From Phycisphaerae bacterium (GTDB taxonomy: Bacteria > Planctomycetota > Phycisphaerae > SM23-33), in NCBI GenBank assembly GCA_016929245.1, contig JAFGJE010000150.1, positions 1 to 34,218 of the forward strand: a stretch of DNA of 34,218 bases, read 5' to 3'. The translations under genes were made by a program, and so were the position numbers. The notes under the pieces were generated by a model. The model was not told the origin of the DNA. It saw nothing but the letters and a program-made list of their open reading frames with translations, and did no database searches. Below, in pieces: positions 15,616 through 23,248 of this stretch (the first letter of the stretch is position 1; the number at the start of each line of letters is the position of its first letter).

Positions 15616-16437
15616 TCACCCCAGCGCCACATCCAGCGTCATCATGATCGCGAAACCGACGATCGCGCCGAGGGTCGCGAGGTCCACGTTTCCGTTTCGC
15701 TGGGATTCGGGCACGAGTTCCTCCACGACGACGAAGATCATCGCTCCCGCGGCGAACGCCAGCGCGTACGGCAGGATGGCAGCCATCGTAATCACCGCCA
15801 ACGCGCCCAGCACGCCCGCGACGGGTTCGACCATCCCGGAAAGCTGCCCGTACCAGAAGGATTTCGCGCGGGTTAATCCCTCCCGGCGCAACGGCAGCGA
15901 GACGGCGGTCCCTTCCGGGAAATTCTGCAATCCGATCCCGATCGCCAGGGCGACCGCGGCCCCGATCTGCGCGAGTTTTTCCCCGTGGTCCATCATCGAA
16001 GCCGCCGCCCCGAACGCCACCCCGACCGCGAGTCCTTCCGGGATATTGTGGATCGTGATCGCCAGCACCAGCAGCGTGCTGCGCTGCCAGGAGGTTTTGA
16101 CGCCCTCGGCGATCTTCAAATCCGGGTGCATGTGCGGCAGGAGCTTGTCGATCACGCGCAGCATCCCCGCCCCAAGGAGAAATCCCACCAGCGGCGGAAC
16201 CCACTTGTACGCGCCGTATCCGCTTTGTTCGGCCATGTCTATCGCCGGGGCCAGCAGACTCCAGAAGCTCGCGGCCGTCATCACTCCGGCGGCCATCCCT
16301 AAACTGGCGTCCATGAATTTTTGCGAGGGTTGTTTGGCGAAGATCACCAATCCCGCGCCCATCGCCGTGACGAACCACGTGAACAACGTCGCCGCCAGCG
16401 CCAGGACAATCGGATTCTGCTCCGCGATCCATTCCAT
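15616..16437 (-). CDS. ZIP family divalent metal transporter
   Basis: 273 residues with about eight membrane segments. The metal-binding signatures HNIPEG (130-135) and QNFPEG (171-176) lie in the fourth and fifth helices as in ZupT/GufA-type bacterial ZIPs. A His-containing loop ([10 protein letters not shown], about 99-108) lies between segments three and four, as is usual. Such proteins move zinc, iron or manganese into the cytoplasm. An AAAAGGA ribosome-binding site lies before the ATG at 16435-16437. The gene is isolated, and no metal-responsive operator is recognised upstream. Family certain, metal unknown. Confidence 0.93.
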   Translation of the reverse strand: MEWIAEQNPIVLALAATLFTWFVTAMGAGLVIFAKQPSQKFMDASLGMAAGVMTAASFWSLLAPAIDMAEQSGYGAYKWVPPLVGFLLGAGMLRVIDKLLPHMHPDLKIAEGVKTSWQRSTLLVLAITIHNIPEGLAVGVAFGAAASMMDHGEKLAQIGAAVALAIGIGLQNFPEGTAVSLPLRREGLTRAKSFWYGQLSGMVEPVAGVLGALAVITMAAILPYALAFAAGAMIFVVVEELVPESQRNGNVDLATLGAIVGFAIMMTLDVALG

Positions 16438-16613
16438 GGTGAATTCCTTTTCCTTTCCCGAAGTATACCATTTGACGGGACGGGGACAAGGGGCGTGTTC
16501 CAGGCTGCACTTGCCCGAAGAGTGTGCGACAATTTTTTCTGGCCTATCATAACAAGACTCTCTTCAACAGGTTTGGTCGGTTTTTCTGGTAGAAATGTCA
16601 GAATCCAATCCGC

Positions 16614-16856
16614 AAGGCGGTTCACCGCCTTTTCCACGCCGAAGGCGTGTCCAGGCCCGACCCTTGGGGTCGGGTGCGGAAGGAATCCCTCCCCCCGAAA
16701 CACAGCCTCCTTCAGGAGGCTTACCGTTTTGCGGCTGAAGCCCGGAAAAGGGAAAGGCCGTAAACGGCCTTGAAATGAAAAACGAACGATCCCTCTTCCA
16801 CCCGACCCAAAGGTCGGGCCTGGACCCCTAAGGGGCAAAGGGCTGTAAACAGCCCT
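16614..16856. repeat. Chain of eight short hairpins in a non-coding gap
   Basis: Perfect or near-perfect palindromes follow each other: 16614-16631, 16635-16649, 16656-16674, 16705-16720, 16754-16771, 16801-16818, 16825-16835 and 16839-16856. Loops are mostly 3-4 bases; TAAA recurs as a loop in two and TTCA in one. Stems differ from each other (GGCGG, CACGCC, CCCGACCC, GCCTCC, AAGGCCG, AGGGCTG). The third and sixth share the CCCGACC stem. Confidence 0.85.
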
Positions 16857-16968
16857 GAAAGACTTCTCCGCGAAACAAGTCTTGTGATCTCGCGGCCTAT
16901 TTGAGCGGTGACGATCCGTGGCCAGGATTTGTTGTCGCACACCGTGAGGATTATTTTCAGAAAATCGC

Positions 16969-16997
16969 TTGACTAAAATAAGCAATAACAGTATACT
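16969..16997 (+). promoter_or_regulatory. Strong sigma-70 promoter of the LacI-family gene
   Basis: TTGACT at 16969-16974 and TATACT at 16992-16997 are separated by 17 bases, the ideal spacing. Transcription would start near 17004, leaving a leader of about 110 bases before the ATG at 17115. Confidence 0.75.
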
Positions 16998-17067
16998 TGT
17001 GAAAGTATTGATGAGCATAAATGCTTTATTTACAGATTGAAAAAATTCATTTTTTATTTGAAATATC

Positions 17068-17083
17068 AGCGAACCGGTTCGCT
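17068..17083. promoter_or_regulatory. LacI-type operator, perfect 16-bp palindrome
   Basis: AGCGAACCGGTTCGCT is its own reverse complement with a central CG, as is typical for LacI-family operators. It lies 70 bases downstream of the promoter and 31 bases before the start of the LacI-family gene, so binding would block elongation and give autoregulation. That role is inferred from position. Confidence 0.7.
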
Positions 17084-17114
17084 AAAGATATTAAAACCTT
17101 GTATGAGATGAACC

Positions 17115-18137
17115 ATGCCGGCTGTCAAACGAGCCAAAATCAGTGACGTCGCCGAGGTCGTGGGCGTTTCCCGCAGCACCGTCAGCGTCGCCTTAAGCGG
17201 GCAGAAGTGGGTCAACCCCGCGTTGAAGGAGCGGATTCTCCAGGCCGCCCGGAAGCTCAATTATCGCCCCAACGCCAACGCCCAGGCGCTCGCGCGGGGC
17301 AGAACCAAAAAGATCGGCATGCTGGTGCGGCATCTGTACAGCCAGTTTACACCCCTGGCCGTCCAGGCGGTCGAAGAAGCCGCCGCGACGCGCGGATACA
17401 GGATTTCGCTGGGCATCACCGGACAGGACGACGAAAAAATCCACTCCCACCTGGAGAATTTCAGCCACGGACAGGCCGACGGTCTTCTGATCCTCACCAA
17501 CGCGGTCTCGTTCGATCAGATCGTTTCGCTGGCGGATCGCGGATATCCCGTCAGTCTGTTCGGAATGAAGATTCCCCATCGCGAGGATTTGACGCTGGTC
17601 ACGCTGGATGAAACCACCGCCTTTCGGCAACTCCTGGACTATCTGTATTCGATGGGACATCGGGAATACGGAATGCTTTGGGAATTGCGTTCGGGCACTC
17701 CTCACATGGTGGAAGTGCTGAACAAGTTTTGCTTCGAGCGACACCTGCGTATGGACGAATCCCGCCAGGTGGACGAAGTCGTCTCCTTCGACGACGCGGA
17801 AGTCGCCGCCGGCGCGTTTCTCGACCGCCATCCCGAGGTGACCGCCCTGATTTGCCAGGCGGATACCTTCGCCATCGGTGCGATCAACGCCGCGAGCAAG
17901 CGAAACCAGCGCGTCCCCGAGGATCTGTCGGTCATCGGGCATGACGATTTTCCGGTGGGGCGTCATTATCGGCCTCCTTTGACGACGATTCACTTTCCCT
18001 TCGCCGACGTCGCCAAGGGACTCGTCGACGGGATCGTGGACTGGATCGAAGGAAAAGAACGTCGCCGCCCGGTGCGGATTTCGACGGAACTGATCGTGCG
18101 ACAGTCCTCCGGGCCGGCGCGCACCGTCGGCCGGTGA
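17115..18137 (+). CDS. LacI family transcriptional regulator
   Basis: 340 residues, a normal LacI length. The N-terminal helix-turn-helix ISDVAEVVGVSRSTVSVALSG (about 9-29) and hinge helix region (NANAQALARGRT) precede a periplasmic-binding-protein-like effector domain with the usual IGMLV start and VIGHDDF near the end. The effector is probably a sugar or oligosaccharide. It most likely represses itself through the palindrome at 17068-17083 and may also control the PEP-CTERM gene and the GH-like gene downstream, although each of those is preceded by its own gap. The gene ends 135 bases before the PEP-CTERM start. Confidence 0.93.
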   Translation: MPAVKRAKISDVAEVVGVSRSTVSVALSGQKWVNPALKERILQAARKLNYRPNANAQALARGRTKKIGMLVRHLYSQFTPLAVQAVEEAAATRGYRISLGITGQDDEKIHSHLENFSHGQADGLLILTNAVSFDQIVSLADRGYPVSLFGMKIPHREDLTLVTLDETTAFRQLLDYLYSMGHREYGMLWELRSGTPHMVEVLNKFCFERHLRMDESRQVDEVVSFDDAEVAAGAFLDRHPEVTALICQADTFAIGAINAASKRNQRVPEDLSVIGHDDFPVGRHYRPPLTTIHFPFADVAKGLVDGIVDWIEGKERRRPVRISTELIVRQSSGPARTVGR

Positions 18138-18272
18138 TGGGGTTCGACGACGGATGGATATGAACAATCATACGAAGAGAAAAAATGTCCGGTGTGTGGC
18201 CGGGCATGGAATAAGGGATGAAAGAACAGCAGTTTGCCAATTGGAGACAGACATTTGAAAGGAGAACTCACT

Positions 18273-19280
18273 ATGTCAAAGAAACTATGGCTGACACTAC
18301 TCCTAGGTTTTTCCCTCGCGAGCCTGGCCCAGGCGGGTGTGGTTGTGATCGAAAACGATGGAGGAACCTGGTCCGGACAGACGGTGCTGACGGGCGATTA
18401 CAGCGACGTCTGCATGAATTTGTGGACGAAGAATTTCATGGCCGTCGGTCCGACCGGCGCGAAGGGAATCTGGTATGACACGGGCGGAAGTTCCTGGCAA
18501 ATCACCGACACCAGCAGCGGTTCCTACCAGGCCGTCGCCTGGAACAGCAAGGCCTACGATGAATTTGTCGCCGCGAAGACCGCCGGCGGCGCGGATGCCC
18601 TGACCTGGACTTCCTCCGAGGACACGGGATTGGGCGGTACGTATGTCAAGCTGTGCAAGAACGAGACCGTTTCGTCGCCCAATCAGTATTTCGGCGCGAC
18701 ATCGTCCGGCGCGGTCGATCTGATCTACAAGGACGGCACGTGGCAATCCTATCAGGTGGCGGCCGCCAACGGGTACACCCGGCTCGCGTCGAACAACTGT
18801 GAAGACCAGGCCTACGCCGTCAACACCGGCGGATTGGACATCCTCTGGTACAACGGTTCGTCGAAAACGTGGGAAGTCCATCATATTACCGACGGGTCTT
18901 TCACCGCGCTGTGCGGCGACGATCAGTTGTCCGATCGCGCCTATTTCGCGGGCGCCGGTGGATTGTATATGTCCCAGTGGGCTTCGGGACAGGGACACGT
19001 CGTTTCGCGGATCAACGGCAACGTGTATTCCGCCTTAGCGTCGATCGGCGGCGCGACGGAAGGCGTCTTCGCCGCGCGGGCGTCCGGCGGAATCGACCGG
19101 ATTTATTGGGACGGCGACGATTTCGTCACGGAAACCATCCTGTCCGACGGACTGTACGACGTATTGGCCGGCGACTATTCCGATCCGGATGTGTTCGCGG
19201 CGATTGAAGTGCCCGAACCGGCGACGATGAGCCTGCTGGCGATCGGCGGGTTGGGCGTCGTTCTTCGCCGTCGGAAATAG
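18273..19280 (+). CDS. PEP-CTERM exported protein, beta-propeller-like
   Basis: 335 residues from the ATG at 18273, with GGAG about 9 bases upstream. The signal peptide ends near LAQAG. The C-terminus VPEPATMSLLAIGGLGVVLRRRK is a standard PEP-CTERM sorting signal: the PEP motif, a hydrophobic helix and a basic tail. Such proteins are processed by an exosortase and delivered to the surface or matrix. Between them, units of about 45 residues repeat with the pattern Y-x-L/A ... A-G-G-x-D-x-I/L-Y-x-x-G-x-W, suggesting a five- or six-bladed propeller. A sugar-binding or structural surface role is possible. It sits just after the LacI-family regulator. No exosortase gene is in the window. Confidence 0.9.
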   Translation: MSKKLWLTLLLGFSLASLAQAGVVVIENDGGTWSGQTVLTGDYSDVCMNLWTKNFMAVGPTGAKGIWYDTGGSSWQITDTSSGSYQAVAWNSKAYDEFVAAKTAGGADALTWTSSEDTGLGGTYVKLCKNETVSSPNQYFGATSSGAVDLIYKDGTWQSYQVAAANGYTRLASNNCEDQAYAVNTGGLDILWYNGSSKTWEVHHITDGSFTALCGDDQLSDRAYFAGAGGLYMSQWASGQGHVVSRINGNVYSALASIGGATEGVFAARASGGIDRIYWDGDDFVTETILSDGLYDVLAGDYSDPDVFAAIEVPEPATMSLLAIGGLGVVLRRRK

Positions 19281-19338
19281 ATCATTTTTTTGGGTTAACA
19301 AAAAAAACGTAATACCTTGCTTGTTTCTTTATTACAAT

Positions 19339-19378
19339 ACAACGAAACCCATGGCTGTGTGGTCATGGGTTTCGTTGT
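19339..19378. terminator. 15-bp hairpin between the PEP-CTERM and GH-like genes
   Basis: ACAACGAAACCCATG at 19339-19353 pairs perfectly with 19364-19378 around a 10-base loop. It follows the PEP-CTERM stop by 58 bases and precedes the next ATG by 31. No T-run follows on the plus strand, so it could be a terminator or a structure in the leader of the next gene. Confidence 0.6.
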
Positions 19379-19409
19379 AGACGTGGAGAATAAAACACAG
19401 GTGAATTTC

Positions 19410-20735
19410 ATGAAATCCGTAGAGATAGGAAACAGGCTGGAACTGTTTGTCGACCGTTTTCTGGTCGATGCGATGGAGAACGTTTCGTTTCGGCTTCACG
19501 AACCCGTCGCCCAGCCTTTGCCCGCCAGTCCGCTTCCGATCAGCTATACGACGGTTCTGAAAGAAGGGGAAACATATCGCGCGTACTATCGCGATTATCA
19601 TCCCGAGTATGACGGTGAATATGAGGACGGCAATGAAGGTGAGATCACCTGCTACGCCCAAAGCGCCGACGGACATGAATGGATGTTTCCCGATCTGGGG
19701 GTGTGCGACGTGAAAAGTAAACGAGGCGGAAACGTCATCCTCGCCGATGTCCTCGCGTGCGCCCATAATTTTTCCCCGATCCGCGATCACAAGCCCGGCG
19801 TCGCGCCCGACGCGCAGTACAAGGCCCTGGCGGGACTTCATCCCTCGGCGGTGAAGAAACCGGAGTGCGGCCTGTACGCGTTCCAGTCGCAGGATGGAAT
19901 CCATTGGACGAAGATGCGGGATAAACCGGTCATCACTTCCGAACGGTTCGCGTTCGATTCGCAGAACGTTTCATTCTGGTCCGAGGCGGAAGGCTGTTAC
20001 GTGAGCTATTATCGCACCTGGCAGACGCCGCATGGGAATCTTCGCACGATCAGCCGGGCGACGTCCGACGATTATCTTCACTGGTCCGAACCGACGGCGA
20101 TGAACCCGAACCTGCCCGGCGAGCATATCTACACGTCCCAGACGCATCCGTACTTCCGCGCGCCGCACATCTATATCGCCACGCCCACGCGCTTCATGCC
20201 CGATCGCGGCGAGTCCACGGACATTCTGTTCATGGCCGCCCGCCCGGGCGCGACTGCGTTTGAGCGGTTGTTCACCGAGGCGTTCATTCGGCCCGGTCTG
20301 GATCCGAACCGATGGGGCAACCGTTCCAATTACGTCAACCGCTACGTTGTACCGACGGGCCCGGCGGAGATGTCGATCTGGCATTCCAGCGGGATACGCT
20401 ACACGCTGCGGACGGACGGGTTCATCTCCGTCCGCGCCGGCGCGGAACAGGGCGAATTCCTCACCAAGCCGCTGACGTTCACCGGCGAAACGCTGGTCGT
20501 GAACTACAGCACCTCGGCGGCCGGCGGGTTGCGGGTGGAACTCCAGGACGTCGGCGGCGAGGCGATTCCGGGATTCCGGCTGGACGATTGTCCCGTGATC
20601 GTCGGCGACGCGATTGAGCACACCGTCACCTGGAAGGACAATCCCAGCCTGGCGGGGCGGGCCGGCAAACCCGTCCGTCTGCGCTTCGTCATGAACGAAT
20701 GCGATGTCTATTCGTTGCAGTTCCGTCATGGATGA
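19410..20735 (+). CDS. Glycoside-hydrolase-like five-bladed beta-propeller protein (GH43/GH32 type)
   Basis: 441 residues from the ATG at 19410, with AGGTGA upstream; the frame is open further up, but that part lies in the hairpin and lacks family sequence. It starts RLELFVDRFLVD and has propeller features seen in GH32/GH43/GH117-like proteins: repeated Y-x-x-Y-Y-R-D, CYAQSADGHEW, YAFQSQDGIHWTK and SYYRTWQTP, each an S-x-DG-x-x-W blade motif. Residues about 355-440 form a C-terminal beta-sandwich. No signal peptide is visible, so it may act on imported oligosaccharides. Catalytic acids cannot be assigned with confidence. The position after the LacI-family regulator supports carbohydrate use. 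Confidence 0.75.
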   Translation: MKSVEIGNRLELFVDRFLVDAMENVSFRLHEPVAQPLPASPLPISYTTVLKEGETYRAYYRDYHPEYDGEYEDGNEGEITCYAQSADGHEWMFPDLGVCDVKSKRGGNVILADVLACAHNFSPIRDHKPGVAPDAQYKALAGLHPSAVKKPECGLYAFQSQDGIHWTKMRDKPVITSERFAFDSQNVSFWSEAEGCYVSYYRTWQTPHGNLRTISRATSDDYLHWSEPTAMNPNLPGEHIYTSQTHPYFRAPHIYIATPTRFMPDRGESTDILFMAARPGATAFERLFTEAFIRPGLDPNRWGNRSNYVNRYVVPTGPAEMSIWHSSGIRYTLRTDGFISVRAGAEQGEFLTKPLTFTGETLVVNYSTSAAGGLRVELQDVGGEAIPGFRLDDCPVIVGDAIEHTVTWKDNPSLAGRAGKPVRLRFVMNECDVYSLQFRHG

Positions 20736-20759
20736 TACATTGATGAATTGACTTTGGTA

Positions 20760-21686
20760 TCAGGCAAGCGGAGGGGGGGTGTCGGAACAGAGGTGGAACG
20801 GATCCGTGAAATCATAGGCTTCCGCGTCCCAGGGACTCTCATGGGCGTCAAAGGCGTTGGCGGCGTCCCGCATTCCGGCGGCGTACAGTTCTCTCGCTTT
20901 TTGCGGATTGAAATCCGGCGGGTCGGGGAGTTCGATATTCTGGGGCAGAATCAGTTTCAGGCTGCTTTGCTTTAGGGCCACCTGTGTACCGTCCAGGCGG
21001 AGCCGCCCGGCGGCGACTTCGTCTTTTTCGATTTGAATCGTGAGGAATTCGATCCATCGGCCCAGAAGACTGAAAGGTCCTTGGGGCGGACGCGAAAGCA
21101 GGCGCACGCGGGAAGGGGTCACCGAAACGGCCAGCACGCGATTGGCTCCCAGATTCAATGCCGTCCAGATGGGCAGGATCGTCCGGTATCCGCCGTCGGC
21201 GAGGTGGCTTTTTCCGTACGGGATCGGGGGCACCATGACGGGGGCGGAAGCGGAAATGTACAAGGCGGTCTGCATCTGTCCGGAGTGCCTGCGCGAGTCG
21301 AACACCTTCAGTTCGCCCGTGCGGACATCGGTGCATACGACCAGAAACGCGCCTTGCCCTCCGGAGATCGCCTCTTCGGGAATGTGGTTGTGGATCAGGG
21401 AACGCAGCGGTTTTTGCGAGGCCAGCCCTTTTCCCATCAATAAGCGCAACGGGGTCATCCGCATGATGTCTTTTCGTCTGGCGTTGAGATACACCTCCGT
21501 CGCCGTATCGAAGAGATCGCCGTAATAGATCGCGCCCACCAGCGCCCCGCAGCTGTTTCCGACGACCATGTCGAAGCGATAGTTCGGGGAGGCGACGCCC
21601 CGGTCCTTCAGATATTTCGTGACTCCCAGCGCATAAGGCCCTCGTGCCCCACCTCCGCCGATCACCAATGCCGTCGATTGTTCCAT
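20760..21686 (-). CDS. Patatin-like phospholipase
   Basis: 308 residues from the ATG at 21684-21686, preferred over the one 9 bases upstream because AAGGA then has good spacing. The oxyanion loop GGGGARG is at 10-16, the nucleophile elbow GNSCG at 43-47 (Ser45) and the dyad Asp in ADGGY at 163-167 (Asp164): a complete Ser-Asp dyad. The family hydrolyses acyl esters of phospholipids; some bacterial members are toxins, others housekeeping lipid-turnover enzymes. No signal peptide or membrane anchor is seen. It lies 82 bases downstream of a multi-pass membrane protein gene on the same strand, so the two may form one transcript. The substrate is unknown. Confidence 0.9.
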   Translation of the reverse strand: MEQSTALVIGGGGARGPYALGVTKYLKDRGVASPNYRFDMVVGNSCGALVGAIYYGDLFDTATEVYLNARRKDIMRMTPLRLLMGKGLASQKPLRSLIHNHIPEEAISGGQGAFLVVCTDVRTGELKVFDSRRHSGQMQTALYISASAPVMVPPIPYGKSHLADGGYRTILPIWTALNLGANRVLAVSVTPSRVRLLSRPPQGPFSLLGRWIEFLTIQIEKDEVAAGRLRLDGTQVALKQSSLKLILPQNIELPDPPDFNPQKARELYAAGMRDAANAFDAHESPWDAEAYDFTDPFHLCSDTPPPLA

Positions 21687-21768
21687 CCGAATCATTCCTT
21701 ACCGCGGAGTCGCATGCATCTTACAAAAGCTCGTTTTTCAGAAGAGGTTCAATGAATACAAGTCCAGT

Positions 21769-22953
21769 CTAGAATCTGAAGATGGACTTGACCAGCCCGG
21801 GCAGTTCATGTGCAAAAGACGTCGCTATAATCGTGACGACGGGAAGAACATACAGAACAATAAATCGGCGCAGGGTGATCGCGTCAAAAGGCCAGACCGG
21901 AACTTTCCGCACGAGGGAACGCAATTCCTCCACCGCCTGCACGTCCTTGCTGAGATCGGCGATGGTGTTTTGGTTCTCGATGCCTTCAATCAGTTTTTGC
22001 ATGATGTCGCCGATCGTCTTGAGCAACTGACGTTTCCCGTTCAGCATGACTTTACGGAACGGCAGCAGCGGACCGATGAACATCAGGGGCGCGCCGACGA
22101 GATACAGCGCCGCCCCGGCCACCTGTAGAATGTACAGCATCGGAGACGGATTGTTCAGATTCTTCGCGACGAGAACAAGCATGACAACTTGAATCCCCCC
22201 GGTGGCGAGAACAAGCTGATTCCGCAAACCGATTCCGCCGATCGGACTGAGCCCGCCGGAATTGTCCGGATGAAAAGGTTCCAGTTTCACTTGAATGCCG
22301 GGAGTCTTCACGAGAGAGTGGAGAAACGCGATCGTGGCGAATCCCCGGATGAGATAAAAGACGGCGATGAAAAAAAACAGGGGTATCAGCAGGATCAGAA
22401 AAAGCCAACCGGAGACATTGACACTTCCTTCCGTCAATTGCCAGGTCCAGGGGTGTTCCGACGTTAAGTATTGATAATTTCCCAGGGACGCCAAAACACC
22501 GGCCGTCAAACCCAGCAGCTGCCCGATGATGTTGACGACGCCGTATTTTTTGCCCCATGTTTTCAGAAACTCCGAGAATGCCTTTGTATCGGTGATCGTA
22601 AGAATTCCCGCGTCGAGCACATCCCCGAGGCGTTTGGGCAACAACCGCCGTTCGGAGAGCAATAACATCAAAAGGACGGGAAATGTGAAAAGAAACATAC
22701 ATTGCACATTCCAGTCGCGCAGGTAAGGAACATACAGAGAAGGTTGCGGCGTCCAGAGGTTATTGTGAAATTCCATGGAAGCCAGGATCAGGGGAATCAG
22801 ATAGAACAGTAGTAATGAAACGGCATAATACACGATCCGTTTGAACCGGAAAGAGGGAGGCTGCAACGGCGAAGGGGCGAAGAGGCGGTGCAACAGGGAC
22901 CACCGGGTTGTCTCGAATTTGACCAGAGGATTCCGTGTCGTTCTTTTTACCAT
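21769..22953 (-). CDS. Multi-pass membrane protein with HPDNSGGL motif, unknown function
   Basis: 394 residues with about seven hydrophobic segments (near 42-60, 82-99, 137-155, 178-205, 243-262, 270-295 and 365-385). Between segments four and five is PFHPDNSGGLSPIGG. A H-P-D-x-x-G-G-L loop recurs in a family of uncharacterised bacterial inner-membrane proteins. Residues about 315-350 may form a cytoplasmic coiled region. The last gene on this strand, the patatin, follows at once, so the pair may work together at the membrane; that is inference. No enzyme activity can be assigned. Confidence 0.75.
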   Translation of the reverse strand: MVKRTTRNPLVKFETTRWSLLHRLFAPSPLQPPSFRFKRIVYYAVSLLLFYLIPLILASMEFHNNLWTPQPSLYVPYLRDWNVQCMFLFTFPVLLMLLLSERRLLPKRLGDVLDAGILTITDTKAFSEFLKTWGKKYGVVNIIGQLLGLTAGVLASLGNYQYLTSEHPWTWQLTEGSVNVSGWLFLILLIPLFFFIAVFYLIRGFATIAFLHSLVKTPGIQVKLEPFHPDNSGGLSPIGGIGLRNQLVLATGGIQVVMLVLVAKNLNNPSPMLYILQVAGAALYLVGAPLMFIGPLLPFRKVMLNGKRQLLKTIGDIMQKLIEGIENQNTIADLSKDVQAVEELRSLVRKVPVWPFDAITLRRFIVLYVLPVVTIIATSFAHELPGLVKSIFRF

Positions 22954-23248
22954 TTCGGATGTACCTTACGAATCGGTTCCCGGCTGTAACAGGATCACGA
23001 TCTCCGCGAACCGTTCGCGTCAAACCCATGACGAAACCATCCGGGGGATTCCAGGAACTCCCAACCCGTCCGTAGCATACCGTGGAATCCGTTCGGCGAC
23101 AAGGCCGTACTATTCCAGGATGACGGTTTCCGATGCCGAACGATTTCACGTTCTTTCGGGAAGGGCGCTTTCTCTTTTCGCGTTGGAAGAGTATAACGAA
23201 GAGAAATGGAAATGAACGAAGACCGACTCCGTATTGCGGGATGAACGA

